DNA of 17,664 bases. Origin: DATBHZ01 sp036557185. Lineage in GTDB: Bacteria > Actinomycetota > Acidimicrobiia > IMCC26256 > JAENVU01. The translations under genes and the position numbers were made by a program. The notes below the pieces were generated by a model. The model had not been told where the DNA came from and did no database searches. It saw nothing but the letters and a program-made list of their open reading frames with translations. Where the stretch lies: positions 1 to 17,664 of the forward strand of contig DATBHZ010000095.1 in assembly GCA_036557185.1 (NCBI GenBank), written 5' to 3'. This document shows positions 7,860 through 15,883 of the stretch, in pieces; the stretch's first letter is position 1, and each line of letters begins with the position of its first letter.

Positions 7860-8102
7860 ATGCGCTTCTGCACTGCATCCGAGGACCGTCGCGAGTCGAC
7901 ACCCGGCACCGTCGACATCCGACGCGAAGCGGCCGAGTTCGAACCTGCCGGCATCTGCCACGCATTCGACATGAGTCGCGGCGCCACGCTCTGCCGGGCC
8001 CGCGTGAAGTACGCCTTCCGCGAGATCGATTTCTCCAGGGCAGAGTCACTGAGCAGGTGCGCGACCTGCGTGGAGCTGAGCAGCCAGCTCACGGCCGTGT
8101 AG
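7860..8102 (+). CDS. Small His/Cys protein, possible zinc ribbon, 80 aa
   Basis: ATG 7860 has AGGGG (7848-7852) seven bases upstream. The protein has Cys4, Cys33, His34, Cys45 and a closing Cys67-x2-Cys70 (SRCATCVEL). The spacing H-x10-C ... C-x2-C resembles small actinobacterial proteins that carry a single treble-clef or ribbon-like zinc site, so His34 (or Cys33), Cys45, Cys67 and Cys70 are the likely ligands; that is inference. No signal peptide or membrane segment is present. It lies between the PLC-like gene and dinB on the same strand, but dinB has its own LexA-controlled start. I do not recognise a named family. Confidence 0.7.
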   Translation: MRFCTASEDRRESTPGTVDIRREAAEFEPAGICHAFDMSRGATLCRARVKYAFREIDFSRAESLSRCATCVELSSQLTAV

Positions 8103-8108
8103 ATCGCG

Positions 8109-8124
8109 GGGCCTACCGGGGCCC
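8109..8124 (+). terminator. Short inverted repeat after the small Cys gene
   Basis: GGGCC (8109-8113) and GGCCC (8120-8124) pair around a 6-base loop, directly between the stop at 8102 and the dinB start region. The 5-bp GC stem could be a weak terminator that insulates dinB, but may be chance in this composition. Confidence 0.2.
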
Positions 8125-8132
8125 TCCGTGTG

Positions 8133-8146
8133 CGAACATGTGTTCG
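8133..8146. promoter_or_regulatory. LexA (SOS) box at dinB
   Basis: CGAACATGTGTTCG is a perfect palindrome and an exact match to the actinobacterial/Gram-positive SOS box CGAAC-N4-GTTCG. It overlaps the start region of DNA polymerase IV, a classic SOS gene, so LexA repression of dinB is strongly suggested. Its position also argues that translation starts at or after 8140, probably on a leaderless or nearly leaderless mRNA. Confidence 0.88.
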
Positions 8147-9336
8147 TGCTCGGCCAGGCCTCGATCCTCCACGCCGACCTCGACGCGTTCTACGCGTCCG
8201 TCGAGCAGCGGGACGATCCACGACTCGCCGGCCGCCCGGTCATCGTGGGCGCGGGCGTGGTGCTCGCGGCCAGCTACGAGGCGAAGGCGTTCGGCGTGCG
8301 CACCGCGATGGGGGTCCGGCAGGCGCTGCAGCTGTGTCCGGGCGCGGTCGTGGTCGATCCGCACATGACCGCGTACGCCGATGCGAGCAAGGCGGTGTTC
8401 GCGGTGTTCGACGACACCACGCCGTTGGTCGAGCCGCTCTCGATCGACGAGGCCTTCCTGGACGTCGGGGGTCTCAGGCGCTCCGCGGGCACGCCCATCG
8501 AGATCGCCCTCCGGTTGCGTCGCATGGTGCTCGAGCGGGTGGGGCTGCCGATCACCGTCGGCGTGGCCCGCACCAAGTTCCTCGCCAAGGTGGCGAGCCG
8601 GGTCGCCAAGCCCGACGGTGTGCTCCTGGTCGAGCCCGCGGACGAGCTCGAGTTCCTCCATCCCCTCCCCGTCGACCGGCTGTGGGGCGTCGGTCCGGTC
8701 AGCGCTGCCAAGCTCCAGGCCCGCGGCGTCACCACCGTGGGTGAGGTCGCGCGCCTCACGGAGCCCACGCTCATCGGACTTCTCGGACCGGCGGCCGGCC
8801 GGAAGCTGCACGCGCTCGCCCACAACCGGGATCCCCGGCCCGTTACCGGGGGCCGCCGTCGCCGCTCGATCGGCTCGCAGCACGCGCTCGGCCGCGGGCA
8901 CCACTCGCAGGAGGAGCTCGACGCGATCGTCCTCGGACTGGTCGACCGGATCGCGCGGAGGCTGCGATCCGGTGACCGCGTCGGGCGAACCATCGTGCTC
9001 CGGCTCCGTCTCGACGACTCCAGCCGCGCAACGCGGTCACACACGTTCGTCGAGGCCACTGACCGAACAGACGTGCTCGTCACCGGCGCGCGCTCGCTGC
9101 TCGCGCAAGCGCAACCGTTGATCCGCGAACGAGGCATCACGCTCGTCGGCGTCACGATCGCGAACCTCACGGATGGCCACGCCGTGCAGCTCGAGCTCGA
9201 CTTCGCGCGTCTGAAAGCTGCAGGGCTCGACGACGCCCTCGACGACGTCCGTGACCGGTTCGGCTCGCATGCGATCACGCGCGCCGTGCTCGTCGGGCGC
9301 TCCATGCGCGCGCCGGTCCCTCTCCTTCCCGACTGA
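8146..9336 (+). CDS. dinB: DNA polymerase IV (Y-family translesion polymerase)
   Basis: Start placed at GTG 8146 because a LexA box covers 8133-8146; in-frame GTG codons at 8128 and 8140 are alternatives and would add 6 or 2 residues. Counting from 8146 (396 aa), the metal-binding Asp11 lies in ILHADLDAFYASVEQ and Asp101-Glu102 in PLSIDEAFLDV. The palm-finger block ITVGVARTKFLAKVASRVAKP, the helix-hairpin-helix segment LWGVGPVSAAKLQARGVTTV and a little-finger domain follow, ending near QLELDF and DDVRDRFGSHAI. All catalytic residues are present and the length is normal. It copies past DNA lesions with low fidelity during the SOS response. Converges on the 9348 gene with 11 bases between stops. 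Confidence 0.96.
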   Translation: MLGQASILHADLDAFYASVEQRDDPRLAGRPVIVGAGVVLAASYEAKAFGVRTAMGVRQALQLCPGAVVVDPHMTAYADASKAVFAVFDDTTPLVEPLSIDEAFLDVGGLRRSAGTPIEIALRLRRMVLERVGLPITVGVARTKFLAKVASRVAKPDGVLLVEPADELEFLHPLPVDRLWGVGPVSAAKLQARGVTTVGEVARLTEPTLIGLLGPAAGRKLHALAHNRDPRPVTGGRRRRSIGSQHALGRGHHSQEELDAIVLGLVDRIARRLRSGDRVGRTIVLRLRLDDSSRATRSHTFVEATDRTDVLVTGARSLLAQAQPLIRERGITLVGVTIANLTDGHAVQLELDFARLKAAGLDDALDDVRDRFGSHAITRAVLVGRSMRAPVPLLPD

Positions 9337-9347
9337 GGTCCGTCAGG

Positions 9348-9698
9348 TCAGACCCAATGATCGGCCCGACGGGCCCGGTCGGCGTCTGTCGCCTCCATGC
9401 CGACCAGATCGACCTTCGGCTCCGGATCTGCATCGACCGCGCGCACCTCGTGCCGTGCGGCGCTCGACCGCCATGCGAGCACCACGATGAAGCTCGGCCA
9501 TCCCGCGGCGGCGAAGCTGACCATGAGCCGCGCGATCCACCGACGCCGGTAACCGCGTCGGTACCCGAGACGTCCGAGCGCCTTCGCAGGCACCCTGCGC
9601 ACGTCCTGCACCGCCCACCAGACGAACGGCGCCGAGCACAACCATCCGAGCACCGCCACCAGGGCGACGGTCGTGAGGCTCAGCTCGTCCGCCGGCAC
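9348..9698 (-). CDS. Small two-helix membrane protein, 116 aa
   Basis: GTG start at 9698, preceded on the minus strand by a weak GGGG element. Residues about 8-30 (LTTVALVAVLGWLCSAPFVW) and 57-76 (RLMVSFAAAGWPSFIVVLAW) are membrane helices. They are joined by a basic loop of about 25 residues (VRRVPAKALGRLGYRRGYRR), which by the positive-inside rule is cytoplasmic, putting both ends outside. The tail is acidic and polar (AVDADPEPKVDLVGMEATDA). I do not recognise a named family and no catalytic motif is visible. It is convergent with dinB and divergent from the first acyltransferase. Confidence 0.75.
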   Translation of the reverse strand: MPADELSLTTVALVAVLGWLCSAPFVWWAVQDVRRVPAKALGRLGYRRGYRRRWIARLMVSFAAAGWPSFIVVLAWRSSAARHEVRAVDADPEPKVDLVGMEATDADRARRADHWV

Positions 9699-9807
9699 GA
9701 ACCCCAGCGTGCCCCGAAACCCGCCGCGTTGTGCATCATCCCCATGAGGCGCGCGGAAGGTAGCTCTCTCTCGCGCGCAGCGCGGTCGGCACTGCGAGGA
9801 GGAACGC

Positions 9808-9830
9808 GCTCCGCAAGGGGGCTTCGGAGC
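9808..9830. other. Hairpin in the divergent gap before the first acyltransferase
   Basis: GCTCCG (9808-9813) pairs with CGGAGC (9825-9830), and AAG (9815-9817) with CTT (9822-9824), leaving one bulged C and a GGGG loop. The gap 9699-9879 lies upstream of both flanking genes, so this is more likely a leader or regulatory structure than a terminator. No convincing -10/-35 pair was seen in the gap. Confidence 0.3.
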
Positions 9831-9879
9831 CGGTGGGGTGCATCGACTCGTCGCCCCGGCGTCTGAGACAATGCCCCGA

Positions 9880-11781
9880 ATGTCACGGGGAGTGGGGATA
9901 CCGCGGGTGCCCGCGCTCGACGGTCTTCGGGGGGTGGCCGTTGCGGGCGTGCTGCTGTTCCACTCCGGCTACCTGACGGGCGGCTACCTCGGCGTCGACC
10001 TGTTCTTCGTGCTGTCCGGCTTCCTCATCACGTCGCTGCTCCTTGTCGAGTCGGATTCGACGCGCTCGGTCAGGCTCGGTGGCTTCTGGGCTCGCCGTGC
10101 GCGGCGCCTGCTCCCCGCGCTGGCGTGCGTGCTGCTCGCGGTCGCAGCGTTCTCGGTGCTGCACTCGAAGCCGGCGGACCTCGCGCAGACGCGCGGCGAT
10201 GCGCTGGCCACACTCGGGTACGTCGCGAACTGGCACGCGATCCTCTCCTCGCAGAACTACTTCGCGCTCTTCAACGCGCCCTCCCCGCTGCAGCACACGT
10301 GGTCACTCGCGATCGAGGAGCAGTTCTACCTCGTGTGGCCGCTCGTGTTCGTCGGGCTGCTCGCATGGTGGAAAGCCAAGACGCCCAAGGCCGTGCTCGT
10401 CGTCGCGTTGGTCGGCGCAGCCGTCTCGGCCACGCTGTTCATGATCCTCTACGACCCGTCGAACGTCTCGCGCTCGTATTACGGGACGGACACGCGCGCT
10501 GCCGGCATCCTGCTCGGCGGAGCGCTCGCAGCAGCGCTGGTGATCTGGGGTCCCGTCCGAGCTCTTACCGCACGCCGGGCATTGGAGGTGGTCGCCTTCA
10601 TCGCGATCGGCGTGCTCGCCTACGCGTGGGCCCAGATCGACGGCCAGGCGGAGATCCTCTACCGCGGGGGTCTCCTCGTCTGCGGCATCTGCGTGGTCGC
10701 GGTCATCGCTGCGGCCTACCACCCCACACCGGGACCGATCTCGCGCGTGCTCTCGTGGCGCCCCCTGTGCCTCCTCGGTTTGATCTCGTACGGCGTCTAC
10801 CTCTGGCACTGGCCCATCTTCATCGCGCTGGATCCCAACAGCACGGGCATCCCCGACGGGCCAGTGCTCTTCACAGTCCGCGTGGTCGCGACCTTGGGGA
10901 TCGCGACGCTCTCGTACCACCTCGTCGAGATGCCGATCCGCCGCGGCGCGGGATCGTTCCGGCAGTGGCGCTGGCTCCTTCCGGCCTCAGCGGCGGCGCT
11001 CGTCGTGGTGGTCTTCGTCAGCACGCTCGGCGCCAAGGCGCCGCCGGCAGCAGGCGCCTCGCCCGACAGCGTGGCGGTGGCAGTGCAACAGGCCAAGGAG
11101 CGCCCGCACGCCACGCGCGTGATGCTCGTGGGCGACTCGGTCGGTTACCTGATCGGTGTCGGGATGAAGCAGCTGCACACGACGCCGGGCACGGTGGTGC
11201 TGAACCGCTCGGTGGTCGCGTGCACCTTCCCGTATCTCCGACGCAAAAGCGGTGAACCGGGGCACGCAGCGATCCACGTCACCTGCGACGAGAACTGGAA
11301 GAGCGCGGTGCGGCGGTTCAAACCACAGGTCGTGCTCGCGATCTTCCAGTGCTGCAGTGGCCAGATCCGTCTCCACGACCAGTGGGTGCGACCGTGCGAC
11401 GCGTCGTACAAGCAGTACGCCACCGCCGCGTGGGAGAAGGCATACGCGACCTGGGGAGCCTCGGGCGCGCAGGTCTACGTCACCACCGCGCCCTACGGCC
11501 TGGTCGAGGTGTTCAGCGATGACGCGAAGAAGGACCTCAACTGCTCGAACGCCACTCGGGTTGCAGCCGCGCGCGTGTCGGGTGCCCACGTCGTGGATCT
11601 CGCGGGTTGGACCTGCCCCGGCGCGCGACCGCTGACGCAGGGCGCATGCCGGAACAAGGAGGGGGACGTGACGCTGCGGCCCGACGCCGAGCACTTCGAG
11701 GGCGCGGGCGCGCGTGTCGTGAGCCGCTGGCTGCTGTCACAGACGCAGACCCCGACTGCGTCCGAGGTCCGCCGTCAGTGA
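9880..11781 (+). CDS. Membrane O-acyltransferase (acyltransferase-3/OafA-type) with fused SGNH domain, copy 1
   Basis: Start set at ATG 9880 (MSRGVGIPRVPALDGLRG) because the paralogue at 13637 starts identically; ATG 9871 adds three residues. Residues 1-385 are the acyltransferase-3 domain: about ten membrane helices with DGLRGVAV, His28 in VLLFHSG, FFVLSGFLIT, the basic FWARRARRLLPA, and QHTWSLAIEEQFYLVWP. After a short linker, residues 412-620 are an SGNH esterase/transferase domain: Ser420 in VMLVGDSVGY and the C-terminal Asp602-x2-His605 pair in LRPDAEHF. Ten cysteines are present in the SGNH part, suggesting disulfides outside the cell. In the known OafA class the membrane domain passes an acyl group, usually acetyl, across the membrane and the SGNH domain transfers it to a glycan. 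The acceptor here is unknown. The 3' end overlaps the next gene's by 7 bases. Confidence 0.94.
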   Translation: MSRGVGIPRVPALDGLRGVAVAGVLLFHSGYLTGGYLGVDLFFVLSGFLITSLLLVESDSTRSVRLGGFWARRARRLLPALACVLLAVAAFSVLHSKPADLAQTRGDALATLGYVANWHAILSSQNYFALFNAPSPLQHTWSLAIEEQFYLVWPLVFVGLLAWWKAKTPKAVLVVALVGAAVSATLFMILYDPSNVSRSYYGTDTRAAGILLGGALAAALVIWGPVRALTARRALEVVAFIAIGVLAYAWAQIDGQAEILYRGGLLVCGICVVAVIAAAYHPTPGPISRVLSWRPLCLLGLISYGVYLWHWPIFIALDPNSTGIPDGPVLFTVRVVATLGIATLSYHLVEMPIRRGAGSFRQWRWLLPASAAALVVVVFVSTLGAKAPPAAGASPDSVAVAVQQAKERPHATRVMLVGDSVGYLIGVGMKQLHTTPGTVVLNRSVVACTFPYLRRKSGEPGHAAIHVTCDENWKSAVRRFKPQVVLAIFQCCSGQIRLHDQWVRPCDASYKQYATAAWEKAYATWGASGAQVYVTTAPYGLVEVFSDDAKKDLNCSNATRVAAARVSGAHVVDLAGWTCPGARPLTQGACRNKEGDVTLRPDAEHFEGAGARVVSRWLLSQTQTPTASEVRRQ

Positions 11782-13535
11782 TGTTGCCGGTGGGCTTTCC
11801 GCCACGCGGCGCCGAGCCGTGCGTAGCGTGCCGCGAGGTCCGGCCTGTAGAGCACCTTCACGTGGCTGGGCAGCCGCGAGCTGAACGCATGGAGATCGTG
11901 ATCGAGCTGTGCGACGCCCGCCTGGCTCGTGGCGTAGAACTGCAACGCGGGGTCCGGGACGCTCACCCTGTGCTCCTGCAGGTCCCACTCCCCTACCAGC
12001 ACCCACGAACGCGGCACGACGAAGCTTGGGCTCAGTCCGTAGACGGCTGCGACCGCGACATGGTGCTCGGCGGCCAGATGCTCGACGAACGCAGCGCTCA
12101 GCTCCGCACCATGAGCCTTTCGCTGCGCGATGACGTCGTGCGTCCCGAGCCCGAGCACGTCGACGACGTCTCCGTCGTGCAGCAAGGTCGAGTAGCCGAG
12201 CTCACCGGTGAGGAAGCCCTTGTGGTTGTAGTAGCGCTTCAGGAACTGCGCCATCTGGTACCGCTGGCGGTAGGTGTTGCTGCTCGCCAGCGGCGCATCG
12301 AGCGTGTTGTGGATCCGACCGATCGACAGGACGGGGATCAAGACGATCGCGAGCAGGAGCACACCGGTTCGCCACGACGGCCGCACGACCTCGGACGCGA
12401 TGCACAACAGCACGTAGGAGCCGGCGATGAGCAGGTACGCCTCGTAGCGTGAGTACCAGCCGAAGCTCGCGAACTGGACGTGCAACAGCGCCGTGACCAG
12501 CCACGCGATCGCGATACCGACGGAATCGCGCTTCGTGCCGCGGAACGCCACCACCAGGTACGCCACGATCAGCAGGGCGAGAGCCGTGACCGCCCAGTCT
12601 GAGGTGATGATCGGCCAGAGCTTGACGGGGCCGCGCAGGATGCGGATGCCCGACTCGTACTGGAGGTTGCTCTTCGCCTCGATCGAATTCGGCAGGAAGC
12701 TCTCCCCGAACGCCTTGTTGACGATGCCGAACGCAACGATGGGAATCGCTCCGACAGCGAGCGCCCACACGCCGAGCCTCGCGGCGCGGCCCCGAGTCCA
12801 GTGCGCGAGCGAGTCCGCCGAGCCGAGCTGACGGGTCGTACCCGCCAGCAGCGCGCAGGCCACGCCGACTGCCAGGAACGCGGACTCGTATCGCACCAAC
12901 GTGGCAACGAAGAGGACACAGAGCAGCAGCCGGCTCGACCGCACGGTGATCTCGCGGCGCTGGAGCTGACGCAGCAGGACGAGGAGCTGCACGACGAGCG
13001 CCGCATGCAGCATGTGCTCCATGCCCACGACCGCGAGGCCGGGGCCGAACCAGAGCACGACGGTCATGACGAAGATCGCGACGACGGTCAGCCAGTCCCG
13101 CTTGCGCGGCAGGAGAAACTCCTGGTGCGCGGCGAACAGCCACACCAGCCACCCGGCCGCCGCGAGGTTCAGGATCAGGGGCAGCGCGTTCGCGGCGAAC
13201 GGGAGCGCCCCGGTGAACGCCGCGAGCAGGAGCGTCCATCCGGGTGAGGACGACGCCGACGCGTAGTGCCCGCTCGACACGCCCCACGTCCCGTGATGGA
13301 GCAACTGGCGGACGATGCTCATGTGGATCGCCGTGTCGTCGAACACGTAGAGGAAGTGTCCGTCGTTCCTTAGGAGCCCCTGCACCCACAGCACGGCCGT
13401 GACGACGACGATGGAGCCTGCGGCGGCCCATGTGAACCTCGCGCGCCGAGCGCGCAGCTCGGCCGCACCCGCGTCGCCGGACGCGGGCTCACGCGATGCG
13501 GCGCCCTCCAAGCGCGTGGCGTCCGTCGTCTGCAT
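11775..13535 (-). CDS. GT-C type polytopic membrane glycosyltransferase-like protein, 586 aa
   Basis: ATG 13535 has GGGAGGG just upstream on its strand. After a cytoplasmic tail of about 34 residues comes a first helix (35-53) and a large loop with Asp66-Asp67 in YVFDDTAIHMSIVRQLL, followed by SSSPGWTLLLAAF. This is the DD-containing first loop of GT-C enzymes that use polyprenyl-phosphate sugar donors, as in mycobacterial AftB-like arabinofuranosyltransferases. GMEH (171-174) and FLPNSIEAKSN (280-290) are further motifs of that group. About ten to eleven helices end near residue 405; the last 180 residues form a soluble, probably extracytoplasmic domain. It likely adds a sugar to an envelope glycan. 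It lies between two acyltransferase paralogues on the opposite strand. Donor and acceptor cannot be told. Confidence 0.85.
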   Translation of the reverse strand: MQTTDATRLEGAASREPASGDAGAAELRARRARFTWAAAGSIVVVTAVLWVQGLLRNDGHFLYVFDDTAIHMSIVRQLLHHGTWGVSSGHYASASSSPGWTLLLAAFTGALPFAANALPLILNLAAAGWLVWLFAAHQEFLLPRKRDWLTVVAIFVMTVVLWFGPGLAVVGMEHMLHAALVVQLLVLLRQLQRREITVRSSRLLLCVLFVATLVRYESAFLAVGVACALLAGTTRQLGSADSLAHWTRGRAARLGVWALAVGAIPIVAFGIVNKAFGESFLPNSIEAKSNLQYESGIRILRGPVKLWPIITSDWAVTALALLIVAYLVVAFRGTKRDSVGIAIAWLVTALLHVQFASFGWYSRYEAYLLIAGSYVLLCIASEVVRPSWRTGVLLLAIVLIPVLSIGRIHNTLDAPLASSNTYRQRYQMAQFLKRYYNHKGFLTGELGYSTLLHDGDVVDVLGLGTHDVIAQRKAHGAELSAAFVEHLAAEHHVAVAAVYGLSPSFVVPRSWVLVGEWDLQEHRVSVPDPALQFYATSQAGVAQLDHDLHAFSSRLPSHVKVLYRPDLAARYARLGAAWRKAHRQHH

Positions 13536-13600
13536 CTGCCCTCCCGCGCCTCAGGAAACGAAGGGTAACCGCGCCGCTGTCCTGCGCCACCGGGCGAGGG

Positions 13601-13615
13601 GGGCGTTCGGCGCCC
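13601..13615 (+). other. Small hairpin before the second acyltransferase's ribosome binding site
   Basis: GGGCG (13601-13605), loop TTCGG, CGCCC (13611-13615). It lies seven bases before the GGGAGGA site in a 101-base divergent gap. It could affect translation or be chance; no clear promoter is visible in the gap. Confidence 0.22.
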
Positions 13616-13621
13616 AGTTCT

Positions 13622-13628
13622 GGGAGGA
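13622..13628 (+). promoter_or_regulatory. Ribosome binding site fixing the second acyltransferase start
   Basis: GGGAGGA at 13622-13628 is eight bases before ATG 13637. It decides the start against the longer open frame beginning at 13496, whose extra 47 codons overlap the divergent GT-C gene. Confidence 0.7.
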
Positions 13629-13636
13629 TCTCGCGA

Positions 13637-15541
13637 ATGTCACGGGGGGTGGTGATCCCGCGAGTGCGGGCGCTGGACGGCTTGCGCGGCGCGGCCGTGT
13701 CCGGGGTGCTGCTGTTCCACGGCGGATATCTGACGGGTGGCTACCTCGGCGTCGACTTGTTCTTCGTGCTCTCCGGGTTCCTGATCACGTCGCTCCTGCT
13801 GGCGGAATCGCGATCGTCCGGTTCGATCGGGCTCGGCGGTTTCTGGGCGCGCCGTGCGCGCAGACTCCTCCCTGCGCTCGCGGGGCTGCTGGTGGGCGTC
13901 GCGCTGTACGCAGCGCTCCACTCCAGACCCGCGGAGCTCGCGCAGATTCGTGGCGACGCGCTGGCAACGCTCGGCTATTTCGCCAACTGGCGAGCCATCT
14001 TCACGTCACGCGACTACTTCGCGCAGTTCACGGCACCGTCGCTGCTGCAGCACACATGGTCACTCGCGATCGAGGAGCAGTTCTACCTCGTGTGGCCGTT
14101 GGTGTTCGTCGGGCTGCTGGCATGGTGGAAGGCGTCGGCGCCGCGAGCAGTGCTCGTGGTCGCGCTCCTCGGGGCACTGGTCTCCGCCTCGTTGTGCGTG
14201 GCGCTGTACGACCCGGCGAACGTCTCCCGCGCCTATTACGGCACGGACACGCGCGCTGCCGGCATCCTGCTCGGAGCGGCACTCGCCGCGGCGCTCGCGA
14301 TCTGGGGACCAGTGCGCGGTCGGGGCGCGCGCGTCGCGCTCGAGATCGCTGGCGTGGCGGCGATCGGCGTGCTCGCGTACGCGTGGTGGCAGCTCGACGG
14401 CGAAGCTTGGCGGCTCTACCACGGAGGGCTGCTGCTCGTGGGTGTGGCCGCGGCCGTGATCATCGCCGCCTCCGCGCACCCGACGGCGGGCCCGATCTCG
14501 AAGCTCCTCTCGTGGCGGCCGCTCTGCCTCCTCGGTCTGATCTCGTACGGCGTCTACCTGTGGCATTGGCCGGTCTTCGTCATCCTCGACGTGAACCACA
14601 CGGGTCTCGACGGGGTAGAGCTCTTCGCGGTGCGCGTCCTCGTCACGCTGGCGATCGCGGTCGCCTCCTATCACTTGCTCGAGATGCCGATCCGGCGCGG
14701 CGCGATCTCGTCGCAACAATGGCGCTGGCTCGTTCCGGCGTCAGCGGCAGTGCTCGTCGCGTTGATCCTCGTCGTCTCCGTCGGCGCAGTGGCACCGGCG
14801 AACGGGGCGCCGGACAACGTGGGCAACGCGGTCCGCCGGGCCGCGGCACATCCCGGCGCGACCAAGGTGCTGTTGGTGGGCGACTCGGTGGGTTACCAGA
14901 TCGGCGTCGGCATGAAGCAGGTCCCTTCCGTCCCCCCGGTCGTGCTGTTGAACCGGTCGATCATCGGGTGCACGTTCCCGCACGTCGGCCGCAAGCCGGC
15001 CGATCCGAGCAAGGCGGCGATCAGCGTGAAGTGCGACCAGGGATGGCAGGACGCGATCGATCGCTTCCGGCCGGACGCCGTGCTCGCCGTCTTCCAGTGC
15101 TGCAGCGGACCTCTCCACGTCGACGGCAAGTGGATCAGACCGTGCGATGCGCGCTTCAAGTCCTACGCGACGCGGGAGTGGAAGAACGCGATGAAGATCT
15201 GGAGCAGCCACGGCGCACGTGTCTACGCGACGACCGCTCCCTACTCGCTCCCGGAGTTTCTCGGTCCCGGCACGCGTGCGGATCTCGACTGCGCGAACGC
15301 CGTCAAGGTCTCGGCGCTGCGCGCATCGGGTGACCGCGTGATCGATCTCGCCGGGTGGACGTGCCCCGGGGCGCCGGGTCCGCCCGCGGCGGTGCGGTGC
15401 CGAGTCCAGGAGGACGGCGTGACGCTGCGGCCCGACTCGGAGCACTTCCGCGGGGCCGGCGCCCAGATCGTCGGCCGGTGGCTGCTCGCCCAGGTGCTCG
15501 CCGCGCCTCAGGCGGCCGCCCAGCCGAGCGCTTCGGCCTGA
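13637..15541 (+). CDS. Membrane O-acyltransferase (acyltransferase-3/OafA-type) with fused SGNH domain, copy 2
   Basis: 634 aa, colinear with the copy at 9880. Residues 137-166 are identical in the two proteins and the first 80 differ at few positions. Membrane acyltransferase domain about 1-385 (His28 in VLLFHGG; basic FWARRARRLLPA). SGNH domain follows: Ser417 in VLLVGDSVGY, Asp600-x2-His603 in LRPDSEHF, and shared FQCCSG and LAGWTCPGA blocks. Both active sites are intact, so this is a working paralogue and not a decayed copy. Divergence is concentrated in helices and in the SGNH surface, which may mean a different acceptor. It probably acylates an envelope glycan or glycolipid made nearby, possibly by the neighbouring GT-C protein. 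The 3' end overlaps the convergent STAS-like gene by 34 bases. Confidence 0.95.
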   Translation: MSRGVVIPRVRALDGLRGAAVSGVLLFHGGYLTGGYLGVDLFFVLSGFLITSLLLAESRSSGSIGLGGFWARRARRLLPALAGLLVGVALYAALHSRPAELAQIRGDALATLGYFANWRAIFTSRDYFAQFTAPSLLQHTWSLAIEEQFYLVWPLVFVGLLAWWKASAPRAVLVVALLGALVSASLCVALYDPANVSRAYYGTDTRAAGILLGAALAAALAIWGPVRGRGARVALEIAGVAAIGVLAYAWWQLDGEAWRLYHGGLLLVGVAAAVIIAASAHPTAGPISKLLSWRPLCLLGLISYGVYLWHWPVFVILDVNHTGLDGVELFAVRVLVTLAIAVASYHLLEMPIRRGAISSQQWRWLVPASAAVLVALILVVSVGAVAPANGAPDNVGNAVRRAAAHPGATKVLLVGDSVGYQIGVGMKQVPSVPPVVLLNRSIIGCTFPHVGRKPADPSKAAISVKCDQGWQDAIDRFRPDAVLAVFQCCSGPLHVDGKWIRPCDARFKSYATREWKNAMKIWSSHGARVYATTAPYSLPEFLGPGTRADLDCANAVKVSALRASGDRVIDLAGWTCPGAPGPPAAVRCRVQEDGVTLRPDSEHFRGAGAQIVGRWLLAQVLAAPQAAAQPSASA

Positions 15542-15867
15542 TCCGCGAGCGGGAACACCTTCACGTCGCCGGGGATCATCCATCGGAACATGCCGACCGC
15601 GTGGCGCACCCAGTCGTGGTCGGTCACGACCGCCACGCGCTTCCACTTCGAGAGGTGGTGCAGACCGAGCTTCGTGTCCTCCCAGCCGGCGCCCACCGAG
15701 TACCCGTCGAAGTCGTCGCCGAGCACGTAGACGAAGCGCACCTCCCCCTTGTCGGCGAGCAGCGCTTCGACGGCAGGCTCCAAGAACCGCTCGTAGTCGG
15801 ACCTCTCGACCTTGCCCACCGCACGGAACGCCACCACCGTGTCGGCGGCCTCGATTCGCTGCAGCAT
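15508..15867 (-). CDS. SpoIIAA/STAS-like protein, 119 aa
   Basis: ATG 15867 (MLQRIEAADTVVAFRAVGKV) is preceded by AAAGG (15877-15881 on the minus strand) at nine bases. The open frame extends 23 codons upstream, but that part overlaps the lipoprotein gene. Blocks VERSDYERFLEPAVEALLAD, GWEDTKLGLHHLSKWKRVAV, VTDHDWVRHAVGMF and MIPGDVKVFPLADQAEAL fit the SpoIIAA-like family (PF11964-type): an alpha/beta STAS-like fold with a C-terminal active-looking strand-helix order. Members are cytoplasmic and of unsettled function, some suggested to bind small or lipophilic ligands. It lies 16 bases after the lipoprotein gene, so the two are probably co-transcribed. Its 3' end overlaps the convergent acyltransferase gene. 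Confidence 0.88.
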   Translation of the reverse strand: MLQRIEAADTVVAFRAVGKVERSDYERFLEPAVEALLADKGEVRFVYVLGDDFDGYSVGAGWEDTKLGLHHLSKWKRVAVVTDHDWVRHAVGMFRWMIPGDVKVFPLADQAEALGWAAA

Positions 15868-15883
15868 CGATCGCAACCTTTCG

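Noticed and set aside
8274..9305. 343-codon minus-strand frame over dinB
   Set aside because: Ser/Arg-rich antisense shadow of a gene with intact catalytic motifs.
9363..9375. GGCCC-GAC-GGGCC as a dinB terminator
   Set aside because: It lies within the last codons of the convergent gene, has only a 3-base loop and no T-tract, and could be due to base composition.
10125..11255. 376-codon plus-strand frame inside the first acyltransferase
   Set aside because: Arg/Ala-rich out-of-frame shadow lacking any motif.
11775..13535. Gene between the two acyltransferases as an insertion element
   Set aside because: No transposase motif, terminal inverted repeats or target-site duplication are visible; the gene encodes a GT-C-like membrane protein.
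13399..15333. 644-codon plus-strand frame over the second acyltransferase
   Set aside because: It is the +1-type shadow of the real gene; Arg-rich composition and no domain, whereas the other frame shows clear acyltransferase and SGNH motifs.
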